From CAXBPY01 sp003455275 (GTDB lineage Bacteria; Bacteroidota; Bacteroidia; Chitinophagales; UBA10324): DNA of 21,013 bases. Shown piece after piece: positions 5,916 through 13,810 of the stretch; positions within the stretch are counted from its first letter, which is position 1, and every line of letters begins with the position of its first letter. Under the pieces are notes generated by a model, which worked only from the letters and a program-made list of their open reading frames with translations, was not told the origin of the DNA and ran no database searches. Both the position numbers and the translations under genes were made by a program. The stretch spans positions 1-21,013 of the forward strand of contig CAXBPY010000054.1 in assembly GCA_963977675.1 (NCBI GenBank), read 5' to 3'.

Positions 5916-8723
5916 CTATTGAACCATCAACTTAGCTGAAGCAATGATTTCACCGTTTTGCATCAAACTGCAGAAATATATTCCAGAACTCAAATTACTT
6001 CTTTTGAGAGAAAGATGATCGGTAGAAATATCATGAATTGAAATAATTTTTTCTCCTAAAACATTTTCAACTTTAAAATCAAAATTCCCTTTCAAGCCTT
6101 TAAACAAAAATTGAGTTTGATCTGTAAATGGATTTGGGGAAACTGTCAAATTCAGGCCTGGTTTATTGATGTAGTCAACATTATCTATTACAGTATTTGT
6201 TACGGTATTTGTTATCACAGCAGGGTTGTAATCAAAATAAATTGAGGCTTTGTTTTCAATCTGGCTTGCAACTTCAATCAGCGGTTGATTCAGTTTCACA
6301 CTGAACGAAACAAATCCTTTACTTGCTGATGAATTAGAAGAACTGTCAGGAAGAAACAGTGGATTAAATATCCATGTTAGAACACCTGTTCCGGAAATAT
6401 TAAATGAAGAATATGGATCACTGGACGCAATATTTTCAACTGTTGCAGGATTGAGGTAAGATGAAAGAGTATCTTTCACAATTACGAAATGTGTGGTGTC
6501 GGTTCCGGTATTTTGAAAGTGGATCGTATAGGTGAGAATTGAGTCTGATGAAAAAATAAATCCGGCAGGCGAAACTTCTTTTTCATTCGGATCCAGTGAA
6601 CCAAGCACAGATTCAGAATACTGTAAATGGTTATTAGAATTATTGCAATCGCCGGTCAATGGATAAATATCAAAATAACTTTGTAACTGATAGGTAACAG
6701 GAAGCGAAGCAGGAACATGAAAGAAAGCATGAAGCCGATCATTCCAACTCCACACGGGATTTGGAACATTAGTAAACTGCCATGTCAATGTGTGTGCAAC
6801 AGCATCATGAATAGGGAAAGGAGCAATACTGTCGAAGTAAATAAGATTTGAATCATAGTGAAAAACTACTGTGGCTGTATCTGAAAAAGCAACAGGAGCA
6901 TCATTGTAATAGAGTATCCAATATTCTTTATCGAATCCGGGATTTGCAGTATGCCATCCGGGATGCATAAGCAAATCATAATTCATACTTCCTGTTTGAT
7001 AACTAATAGTATTGTTTAAAGAAGAATCGCCGACAGAAGGAAAAACAATGGTGGGCGAATTGCAAACTGAGAGCGAACCGCAAACAATACCATAAGAATA
7101 TCCACTGAGAAAATATGAACCGGAAAATGGAACTTCAATATGATAATTCCCAGAGAAATCTGAATAGCCATAAAAATTTCCGCCACTCCCTGAAGCTGTA
7201 ACGGTAATATTAGGAACAGCAACTTCACCTGAATCCTGAATACAATTTCCATTCAGGTCATGAAAAATATTTCCCTCAATCACATTCACACAACTCGAAG
7301 GAAGTATTGAATAACCTATAGTTTCACATCCTGCAGAGTCAGTAACAGTTACAAAGTAGGTTCCGGCTGAAAGATTAGTAATGGTTGAATCTGTTCCGCC
7401 ATTACTCCACAAATATGTGAAAGGTGGAACTCCTCCAAACGGAACTGAGGAAAGTTCTCCGTTTGAAGAACAATTCGGTTGTGTTTCATTTATGAATGTG
7501 TAGAAATAAAACTGAGCATTAATAGGAGTAACGAGAGTGCATGTTCCTGCATCACTAATTGTAATTGTATAATTTCCCATTGAAACATTCTGAAGAAAAG
7601 ATGTAGTGTCACCGGTATTCCATAAATAAGTGTATGGCAAAACACCACCGCTTGCGTTTACAGAAATGTTGCCGTGAGTGCCGCATGAAATTGACTGAAC
7701 CACAGATGAAACTGAAATGAGATTAGAATCATAAACCGCAATGTTTGAAAAACCCTGACAAAGATTTTGATCGCTTACAGTAACCGTATAATTTCCCCAA
7801 GGGAGTGAATCAATTGCTGAAGTTGTTTCGCCATTACTCCAGAGAAAAGTATATGGAGCTGTTCCGTTAACAACATATAAATCAATGCTGCCATTTGACT
7901 GACCGCAGACTGCGTTTAATATCGTTGGACTAATTACCGGTCCATTGGTGTTATTTACTACAACAGAAAGAGAAATTAAACATGAGTTTGCATCAGTTAC
8001 AGTAACATCATAAACTCCGGCATTTATATTATTCAAATCTTCAGTGACCGCAGAATTGCTCCATTGAAAATTGAATGGAGGCGTTCCTCCCATCGGAGTA
8101 AGATCTATAGCGCCATCAGCATTTCCGCAGGCAGCATCAGTGTGTGATTCAAGTATCGAAAAAGACGGAGCACCGGTAAGAACAACTGTAATGAATGAAG
8201 TGCAACCAACAGCATCTGCAATGAAACAGGTGTAAGTGCCCGCGAAAAGTCCGCTTTGATTTGCTGTGATAGAACCATTACTCCATGAATAAGTGTAAGG
8301 AGAAATTCCTCCGGTAACTACAATGTTTATCGCTCCGTTATTATTTCCGCAAGTTGGATCTATGGTTGTCCATGATGTGCTTATCGGAGGCATAACATTA
8401 ATATAATTAAACTGCAAAAGCGTATCGTAAGCACTTCCATCATAAACCACCAACTGAACATTGTAGTTTCCGGGAACATTGTAAGTTACAATTGGATTTT
8501 GCTGAACAGAAAATGCCGGAGAACCTCCCGGAAAATCCCAAAACCATGCAATAGCTCCGCCAGTGCTCAGGTCGTTGAACCCAACACTGTTAAATGCACA
8601 AATGGAATTAGGTGCGGAGAAATTCGCAACAAGCTGAGCATTGCTTTGAATTGACAAAGTCGAAAAGAACAAAACAAGAAATGCAATTTGAGAAATTTTT
8701 TTCAAGGGGAAATTTCTGATCAT
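5916..8723 (-). CDS. T9SS-secreted SprB-repeat/PKD surface protein
   Basis: The frame opens at a TTG (8762), but the ATG at 8723 gives a textbook signal peptide (about residues 1-30, ending SIQSNAQ), so I start there (935 residues). Next come a PKD-like domain (31-110, with WFWDFPGG and GNYNVQLVVYD) and five SprB-type repeats (about 125-182, 198-255, 273-331, 346-405, 417-475). Each repeat has a CG...G-I...GG-xPYTY-WSNG...G-Y-VTVxD...C pattern. An SdrD-B-like module with a Ca-loop-type NIFHDLNGNCIQDSGE follows (about 481-560), then a beta-rich region, a DPNEKEVSP domain with YTIHFQNTG and ASIYFDYNP, and a T9SS type A sorting domain (last ~75 residues, from SPNPFTDQ). It is presumably exported by T9SS and attached to the surface or released. 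SprB repeats are known from gliding adhesins, so adhesion or motility is plausible but unproven. Confidence 0.9.
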   Translation of the reverse strand: MIRNFPLKKISQIAFLVLFFSTLSIQSNAQLVANFSAPNSICAFNSVGFNDLSTGGAIAWFWDFPGGSPAFSVQQNPIVTYNVPGNYNVQLVVYDGSAYDTLLQFNYINVMPPISTSWTTIDPTCGNNNGAINIVVTGGISPYTYSWSNGSITANQSGLFAGTYTCFIADAVGCTSFITVVLTGAPSFSILESHTDAACGNADGAIDLTPMGGTPPFNFQWSNSAVTEDLNNINAGVYDVTVTDANSCLISLSVVVNNTNGPVISPTILNAVCGQSNGSIDLYVVNGTAPYTFLWSNGETTSAIDSLPWGNYTVTVSDQNLCQGFSNIAVYDSNLISVSSVVQSISCGTHGNISVNASGGVLPYTYLWNTGDTTSFLQNVSMGNYTITISDAGTCTLVTPINAQFYFYTFINETQPNCSSNGELSSVPFGGVPPFTYLWSNGGTDSTITNLSAGTYFVTVTDSAGCETIGYSILPSSCVNVIEGNIFHDLNGNCIQDSGEVAVPNITVTASGSGGNFYGYSDFSGNYHIEVPFSGSYFLSGYSYGIVCGSLSVCNSPTIVFPSVGDSSLNNTISYQTGSMNYDLLMHPGWHTANPGFDKEYWILYYNDAPVAFSDTATVVFHYDSNLIYFDSIAPFPIHDAVAHTLTWQFTNVPNPVWSWNDRLHAFFHVPASLPVTYQLQSYFDIYPLTGDCNNSNNHLQYSESVLGSLDPNEKEVSPAGFIFSSDSILTYTIHFQNTGTDTTHFVIVKDTLSSYLNPATVENIASSDPYSSFNISGTGVLTWIFNPLFLPDSSSNSSASKGFVSFSVKLNQPLIEVASQIENKASIYFDYNPAVITNTVTNTVIDNVDYINKPGLNLTVSPNPFTDQTQFLFKGLKGNFDFKVENVLGEKIISIHDISTDHLSLKRSNLSSGIYFCSLMQNGEIIASAKLMVQ

Positions 8724-8997
8724 AAAAATTATTTGCGACGAATGTAAATTCACTGAATTCAAATGAATGAAATTGAAATCATAAATCTTACCTGAATAAA
8801 ATTTCTGAATGCAATAAATTCTTTCGGATTCATTTTAGCTTTTCACCATACGAATTCACAGCATTAAATAGTTGGGTAAATTTTTTATTTGATTTTTTTT
8901 ACAAGGAAATGCTGATGATGTAAGAAGTCAGGAATTCAAAATTGAATGTGCGAAAACGCATGCACACATTTACACCCGAAATCAAAAAACAAAAATT
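8724..8997. promoter_or_regulatory. Divergent intergenic region between two secreted-protein genes
   Basis: This 274-base AT-rich region lies between two T9SS-protein genes transcribed away from each other, so it must contain or border promoters for both. Towards the minus-strand gene there is a near-consensus -7-like TACATTCG (8746-8739) and a palindrome AATTCA-C-TGAATT (8747-8759), but no properly spaced -33 box. Towards the plus-strand gene a short TGCG-AAAA-CGCA inverted repeat lies near 8949-8960. No convincing TAnnTTTG box with correct spacing was found for either side. Confidence 0.4.
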
Positions 8998-11900
8998 ATG
9001 AAATCGAATACCGCCAAAGTGATTGTGCTTTCACTCATTGCATTTTGCACTTTGTTTCTTTCTTCAATTGAATTGAAAGCACAGTGCACTGCTTCAATTG
9101 ATGGAAGCAATAATCCATATCCGGGAGATTATACATTCTCTTCTTCTATGAACCCAAACCTTGGAAATGTTTGGTATGCCTGGGATTTTGGAGATGGAAA
9201 TACCGCCTATACACATTTAGATTCTATTCATCATATCTATTCTTTTTCAGGAACCTACTATGTATGCGTTACAGCTACAGATTCTGCAAACGGTGGTTGC
9301 ACCAATACTTCATGTCAGTGGCTCACTGTTGCGACTACCATTTGTGACATCACACCTCAATTCACTTCAATGGATATGGGTGGAGGTAATGTGATGTTCA
9401 CTGATAATTCTATTGACAATTCCGGAACAATTACTTCATGGTATTGGATCTTTGGTGATGGAGGAAATTCTTCCAATCAAAATCCTTCTCACACATATGC
9501 GACCAATGGAGTTTATGGTGTTATGCTTATTCTTCACAATTCACTTGGCTGTTCTGATACCGCCTACCAGCAAGTGACTGTAAATAGTGCTGGCGGTGGT
9601 TGTTTTTTGTATGGTGCAATTTCTATTGACACCTCGAGTGCAGCAAACAACATCATTGTTTTCACAGGTAATGCCACCGGAAGTGTTGGTCCCTATCATT
9701 ATTCATTCTACTTCCCCGGTGGAAATCCAAGTTATTCTCAAACTCAAATTACTACTGTTCAATATCCGGCTCCGGGCACTTACCAGGTTTGTATGTCGGT
9801 CTATGATGCAAACTGGATTTGCTATGATTCAATCTGCACAACATTAATTTATGGCGGAGTTGGTTTCTCTTGTTCAGGATACGGAGTTGCAGTTACAGGA
9901 ACTCAAACCTCTAACTTCACTTGGGATTTCATGGCAACTACTGTGCTTGGAACTGCACCTTACACTTATGTATGGACAATGAATGGTGGTTCTTCGTCCT
10001 GTGGTTACAATCAACAAATGCTTTGCGGAAATTTTACTCTTCCCGGCACCTACCAGGTTTGTTGTGATGTAACTGATGCAAACGGATGCAATGGATACAA
10101 TTGCTACACTGTAGTAGTTCAGCCACCGAGTTGCACAGCAAATTTTTATGTCTATGGTTATTCTGATACAACTTATTTATACAATTATTCTTCTGCATCA
10201 GCATCTGCAACTTACTTCTGGGATTTTGGAGATGGAACCACTGCGACTAATAACACATTAAGCCAATACTTCCCACATCATTATACAACTGCAGGTAGCT
10301 ATACAATATGTCTTTATCTTTCTGATCCGGTAAATAATTGTTACGACACTTTGTGTCAAAATATTTATGCCTGCGGACTTGATGCAGTAGCGACTTATAC
10401 CATGAACGGAAATATTATCACCGTCACGGCAACTGTTACCGGAGCGTATAATACCTATGGATGGAATTCTCAGACACAGAGTTATCCAAATACTTTCACC
10501 ATAACTGATACACTGGCAACCAACGGATATTACTATTATTATTTCAATGTTAGTAATACTGTAACCGGGTGTTATGACTCGGCATACATCGTTGTCAATA
10601 CCAACTTTCCGACTCAAAATACTATTTCCGGGCACTTGTTTAATGATCTGAATGGAAATGGAATTCAAGATACAGGTGAGCCTCCAATTGCAAATAATTA
10701 TGTGATAGTGGCCGGAAGTTGGGTGCAGACAAATTCGAATGGTGATTACAGTGTGAATGTTGCTGATGGAACATGGAGTGTTTCTTTATGGATTCCGAGT
10801 GGATGGATTCAAACATTCCCTGTCAGCCCTTCCTCTTATTCTGTTTCAGTAAGTGGAGGCATGAATTTGACAGGGGTTGATTTCGGAATGAGAAATAGTT
10901 ATACCTCAGTTTGCGGGTTTGTTTATAACGACGCAAATCAAAATGGATTTCAAGATGTGGGTGAGGTTGGATTATCAGGTATTTGGGTACAGGTTGGAAT
11001 TTATTGGGCGCTTACTAACGCTTCCGGATATTACACAGTAAACATTGCGCTTGGAACATACAATGTGCATCTTTATCAGGTTCCGGCAATGGGGGTTCTG
11101 ATTACTCCTGCGAGTGGTTCATACACGGTTACCACTTCAACCGCAGGAGTTGCTTATTGTGGAAATGATTTCGGAATTTATTTCAATCCGTCACTTCAGG
11201 ATTTGGAAGTAGCCCTTATTCCCTACACTACTGTGACTCCGGGATTCCCTGCATGGTACGATATTTCATATTGCAACAACGGAGGTGTACCGGTTAACGG
11301 AACACTCACAATGAATTTTGATTCATATCTCATTTTTGTCAGCGCCTCTCCTACTCCTTCATCCGTTGATAATGTGAATCATATTCTCACCTGGAATCTT
11401 GGTGTAATTAATCCGGGAGTTTGTGGTTGGATTTGGGTTGATTTTGATGCGGCTACTTCAACTCCAATTGGAGTTGATGCTTTCAATGCTGTGACGATAC
11501 AACCAATTTCAGGAGATGATGTTCCATCAAATAACATTGACACAACACATCAAATAACTAATGCAAGTTGGGATCCGAATGAGAAAGAAGTTTCTCCTCA
11601 TGGTGAAGGATCTCAGGGATTGATTCATGCGACACAACAACTTGATTATACCATTCATTTTCAAAATACAGGTACTGCTCCTGCTGTAAATGTTGAAATA
11701 GTAGATACGCTTTCTGATCAACTGGACCTTAATACATTTGAAGTTGTTGCCAGTTCTCATCCCATGGTTGCTACGATGGATGAAACTAACAGAGTCGTTC
11801 GCTTTTTCTTCAACAACATAATGCTGCCAGACAGCGGCACCGATATGCAAGGAAGCGTAGGTAGTGTGAAATATAAAATACTTCCCAACACCGGAATTGC

Positions 11901-12258
11901 AGATGGTTCAGTGATAAACAATTTTGCTGATATTTATTTTGATTTCAATCCACCTGTTCGTACTCAAACCACACTCAATACAATTGATTACAACCTGAGT
12001 GCACCACCTGTTTCCTCCGTTTATACTCTCAGCATTTATCCAAATCCGGCTTCAGAACAATTGACGGTATATAGTTCCGGACTGAAAGGAAATTCAATTT
12101 CAATTGTAAATGTTTTAGGAAAAGAAGTATTGAACAGCAAACTCAATTTTAATTCTGAAATTGTAAATCTGAAATCCTTAAGCAAGGGAGTCTACTTCGT
12201 GAAAATAATTTCATCGAATGGAGAAACACTTGAAGTAAGAAAACTTACGGTACAATAA
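8998..12258 (+). CDS. T9SS-secreted multi-PKD, SdrD-B-like surface protein
   Basis: This 1086-residue protein begins with a signal peptide (about 1-29, ending IELKAQ). A run of PKD-type Ig-like domains follows (about 30-112, 115-196, 200-283, 292-374, 378-458, and a degenerate one to about 535). WDFGDGN, WIFGDGG and WDFGDGT mark the clearest ones, and most carry a Cys pair. Two SdrD-B-like modules follow, each starting with an Asp-rich loop (HLFNDLNGNGIQDTGE about 541-556; FVYNDANQNGFQDVGE about 638-653), consistent with Ca binding. A CARDB/DUF11-like segment (735-855), a WDPNEKEVSP domain (860-1000) and a T9SS type A sorting domain (about 1010-1086, YPNPASEQL...GVYFVKI) complete it. The shared back half with the divergent neighbour suggests the two are distant paralogues. 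No enzymatic domain is visible, so a structural or adhesive role is inferred. A strong terminator follows. Confidence 0.92.
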   Translation: MKSNTAKVIVLSLIAFCTLFLSSIELKAQCTASIDGSNNPYPGDYTFSSSMNPNLGNVWYAWDFGDGNTAYTHLDSIHHIYSFSGTYYVCVTATDSANGGCTNTSCQWLTVATTICDITPQFTSMDMGGGNVMFTDNSIDNSGTITSWYWIFGDGGNSSNQNPSHTYATNGVYGVMLILHNSLGCSDTAYQQVTVNSAGGGCFLYGAISIDTSSAANNIIVFTGNATGSVGPYHYSFYFPGGNPSYSQTQITTVQYPAPGTYQVCMSVYDANWICYDSICTTLIYGGVGFSCSGYGVAVTGTQTSNFTWDFMATTVLGTAPYTYVWTMNGGSSSCGYNQQMLCGNFTLPGTYQVCCDVTDANGCNGYNCYTVVVQPPSCTANFYVYGYSDTTYLYNYSSASASATYFWDFGDGTTATNNTLSQYFPHHYTTAGSYTICLYLSDPVNNCYDTLCQNIYACGLDAVATYTMNGNIITVTATVTGAYNTYGWNSQTQSYPNTFTITDTLATNGYYYYYFNVSNTVTGCYDSAYIVVNTNFPTQNTISGHLFNDLNGNGIQDTGEPPIANNYVIVAGSWVQTNSNGDYSVNVADGTWSVSLWIPSGWIQTFPVSPSSYSVSVSGGMNLTGVDFGMRNSYTSVCGFVYNDANQNGFQDVGEVGLSGIWVQVGIYWALTNASGYYTVNIALGTYNVHLYQVPAMGVLITPASGSYTVTTSTAGVAYCGNDFGIYFNPSLQDLEVALIPYTTVTPGFPAWYDISYCNNGGVPVNGTLTMNFDSYLIFVSASPTPSSVDNVNHILTWNLGVINPGVCGWIWVDFDAATSTPIGVDAFNAVTIQPISGDDVPSNNIDTTHQITNASWDPNEKEVSPHGEGSQGLIHATQQLDYTIHFQNTGTAPAVNVEIVDTLSDQLDLNTFEVVASSHPMVATMDETNRVVRFFFNNIMLPDSGTDMQGSVGSVKYKILPNTGIADGSVINNFADIYFDFNPPVRTQTTLNTIDYNLSAPPVSSVYTLSIYPNPASEQLTVYSSGLKGNSISIVNVLGKEVLNSKLNFNSEIVNLKSLSKGVYFVKIISSNGETLEVRKLTVQ

Positions 12259-12281
12259 TTTGTCGTTTGGTCTTGGTTTGT

Positions 12282-12320
12282 AAAGTCCTGCTTCTGAATT
12301 CAGAAGCAGGACTTTTTTTT
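12282..12320 (+). terminator. Strong intrinsic terminator after the multi-PKD gene
   Basis: AAAGTCCTGCTTCTG (12282-12296) pairs perfectly with 12301-12315 around the loop AATT, giving a 15-base stem. The stem is followed by an uninterrupted T-run to 12320. It lies 24 bases after the stop codon of the upstream gene. The opposite strand has only a short TTTA after its stem, so it acts mainly in the plus direction. Confidence 0.93.
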
Positions 12321-12360
12321 AAATCTTTATTTTTTAATAGGAATATAGGCAATATTGCAC

Positions 12361-12393
12361 TTGAAATAAAAACCTTTCGCAACATATTTTTTG
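12361..12393 (+). promoter_or_regulatory. Candidate promoter of the TMEM175-like gene
   Basis: TTG (12361-12363) is followed after 21 bases by TATTTTTTG (12385-12393), close to the Bacteroidota TAnnTTTG box but with one extra T. Transcription would start about 20 bases before the ATG at 12417. It sits just downstream of the strong terminator, where a new promoter is needed. Confidence 0.35.
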
Positions 12394-12416
12394 CATCAAT
12401 TTAAGTCTTAATCAAT

Positions 12417-13055
12417 ATGTCAGCTACCAGATTAGAACAAGAAATATCCCATCTTAGAAATCCGGGAAGAATTATCAATCTTACAGATGGCGTTTTTGCA
12501 ATCATTATGACGCTTCTGGTTCTTGAATTAAAAATTCCAGAAGTTTCGGCTGACAAACTGGAAACAGAATTATTCCAGCTTGGATATAAACTTTTTTTAT
12601 ACGGCATCAGTTTTATGCTAGCCGGAGTTTACTGGATGGGACATCGTTTAATTTTCAGCCATGTTCGATATGTAAACAACAAGCTGATTTGGATGAATGT
12701 AATATTCCTTATGATATGTTCTCTTATTCCGTTTGGAGCTGGACTGCTCGGTACATACCCGCATGAACTTTGTTCATTAATTGCATATGGAATTCTACTT
12801 ACCATGCTAGCAGGATGGAGGTTATTCATGTATTTCTATGTAACCAGCAAACACGAATTGTTAGTTGAAGTTGTTCAAAAAAAACAACGCAATAATGTAT
12901 TGGTAATAATGATTTTCGCTCCAACTATGTTTCTTCTCTCCCTATGTATTGTCCCTTTTTTTCCAACAGTTACTTTAATAATTTACGCTATAACCCCTCT
13001 CATTTTTACAGCTCTCATTACTATAGCCAACCACCCAAAGAAAAGTACTGAATAA
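12417..13055 (+). CDS. TMEM175-family (DUF1211) potassium-channel-like membrane protein
   Basis: This 212-residue protein has six predicted hydrophobic helices, the size of prokaryotic TMEM175 proteins. The first helix carries the family hallmark: residues 18-37 read RIINLTDGVFAIIMTLLVLE, followed by LKIPE. The canonical motif is R-x3-F-S-D; here it is R18-x3-L22-T23-D24, so Arg and Asp are kept while F-S is replaced by L-T. Family members form K-selective leak channels in the membrane, with helix 1 lining the pore. Function here is inferred from this motif and topology. Its stop is 47 bases before the next membrane-protein gene, so the two may be co-transcribed. The start ATG at 12417 directly precedes a typical charged N-terminus. 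Confidence 0.85.
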   Translation: MSATRLEQEISHLRNPGRIINLTDGVFAIIMTLLVLELKIPEVSADKLETELFQLGYKLFLYGISFMLAGVYWMGHRLIFSHVRYVNNKLIWMNVIFLMICSLIPFGAGLLGTYPHELCSLIAYGILLTMLAGWRLFMYFYVTSKHELLVEVVQKKQRNNVLVIMIFAPTMFLLSLCIVPFFPTVTLIIYAITPLIFTALITIANHPKKSTE

Positions 13056-13102
13056 TCGCACTCACATTTTAAGAATTACTACTATTGTGAAAACAAAATT
13101 TT

Positions 13103-13618
13103 ATGCAAGCTGAATTAATTGCTCTTCGTGTACTCCACATTTTCACCGGCGTGTTCTGGGCAGGTGGAGTTTTTTACATTGCCTTCTTCGTGTTTCCTGC
13201 TGTGAATGCGCTTGGACCAGATGGTTCCAAGTTTATGCAGCAACTAACCCGCACCCGCAACATGCCTACACTCATGAGTGTAGCAGGTATTACCAATGTG
13301 ATTGTCGGTTTGCGTCTTATGCAAATCATGTCCGGCAACTTTCAAGCGGCTTGGTTTCAAAGCAATCATGGAATTGCAATTACGGTCGGAGCCATAACTG
13401 CTATTGGTGCACTTACTATTGGTTTGTTTTTAAACAGACCTCGTGCCAATAGAATCGCTGCGATTGGAGCAGCTATTGCCGCATCAGGCGGAACTCCAAC
13501 TCCTGAACAGATTCAGGAATTAGGAAAACTGAAAAAGAAATTGGAAACCGGAGTGAAAGTGATGGCGTGGCACTTATTAGTTACAGTGTTGTTAATGTCG
13601 TGCGCGCGTTATCTCTAA
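13103..13618 (+). CDS. Four-helix CopD/HemJ-like integral membrane protein
   Basis: This 171-residue protein has four hydrophobic segments: about 5-33, 55-75, 90-110 and 152-169. The first helix has LRVLHIFTGVFWAGGVFYIA with His12, then a conserved-looking FVFPAVNALGPDG turn. His89 starts the third helix region and His157 lies in the last helix (MAWHLLV). Helix 1 with LHxxxGxxWxGG and a late helix His resemble the CopD/DUF2269/HemJ-like superfamily, whose members bind copper or heme. I cannot assign a specific member, and His-based metal or heme binding is only inferred. A charged loop (111-151) separates helices 3 and 4. It follows the TMEM175-like gene in the same direction. Confidence 0.7.
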   Translation: MQAELIALRVLHIFTGVFWAGGVFYIAFFVFPAVNALGPDGSKFMQQLTRTRNMPTLMSVAGITNVIVGLRLMQIMSGNFQAAWFQSNHGIAITVGAITAIGALTIGLFLNRPRANRIAAIGAAIAASGGTPTPEQIQELGKLKKKLETGVKVMAWHLLVTVLLMSCARYL

Positions 13619-13754
13619 GTTTGATTCTCTAAGGAATAAAAACCTTGTAACTCCTGCTCTCTTCTGCATTTACTATGTTGAGAAAATAAATTAGAGGAAA
13701 GAAAGGTTTCACTTTTCTGTTTGTCATTCTTCTGTCACTTCAAAACTTTTTTAT

Positions 13755-13783
13755 AATTCCGTTTATGGAATTCCGTTTCATGC
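13755..13783 (+). repeat. 14-base tandem direct repeat upstream of the macroglobulin gene
   Basis: AATTCCGTTTATGG (13755-13768) is followed immediately by AATTCCGTTTCATG (13769-13782), two near-identical 14-base units that end 28 bases before the ATG at 13811. They are the only structured feature in the 192-base gap 13619-13810. The period is a little over one helical turn, which would suit a regulator binding tandem sites, but no promoter of consensus spacing was found here. Confidence 0.5.
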
Positions 13784-13810
13784 TGTCTCTCTTTTCCAAA
13801 TTCATTTTTT

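Noticed and set aside
8724..8762. Extension of the SprB-repeat protein to TTG 8762
   Set aside because: It would place 13 polar residues before a complete signal peptide that begins at ATG 8723.
11527..11850. Minus-strand ORF of 107 codons in the multi-PKD gene
   Set aside because: It is antisense to the well-supported DPNEKEVSP domain and shows no recognisable protein features.
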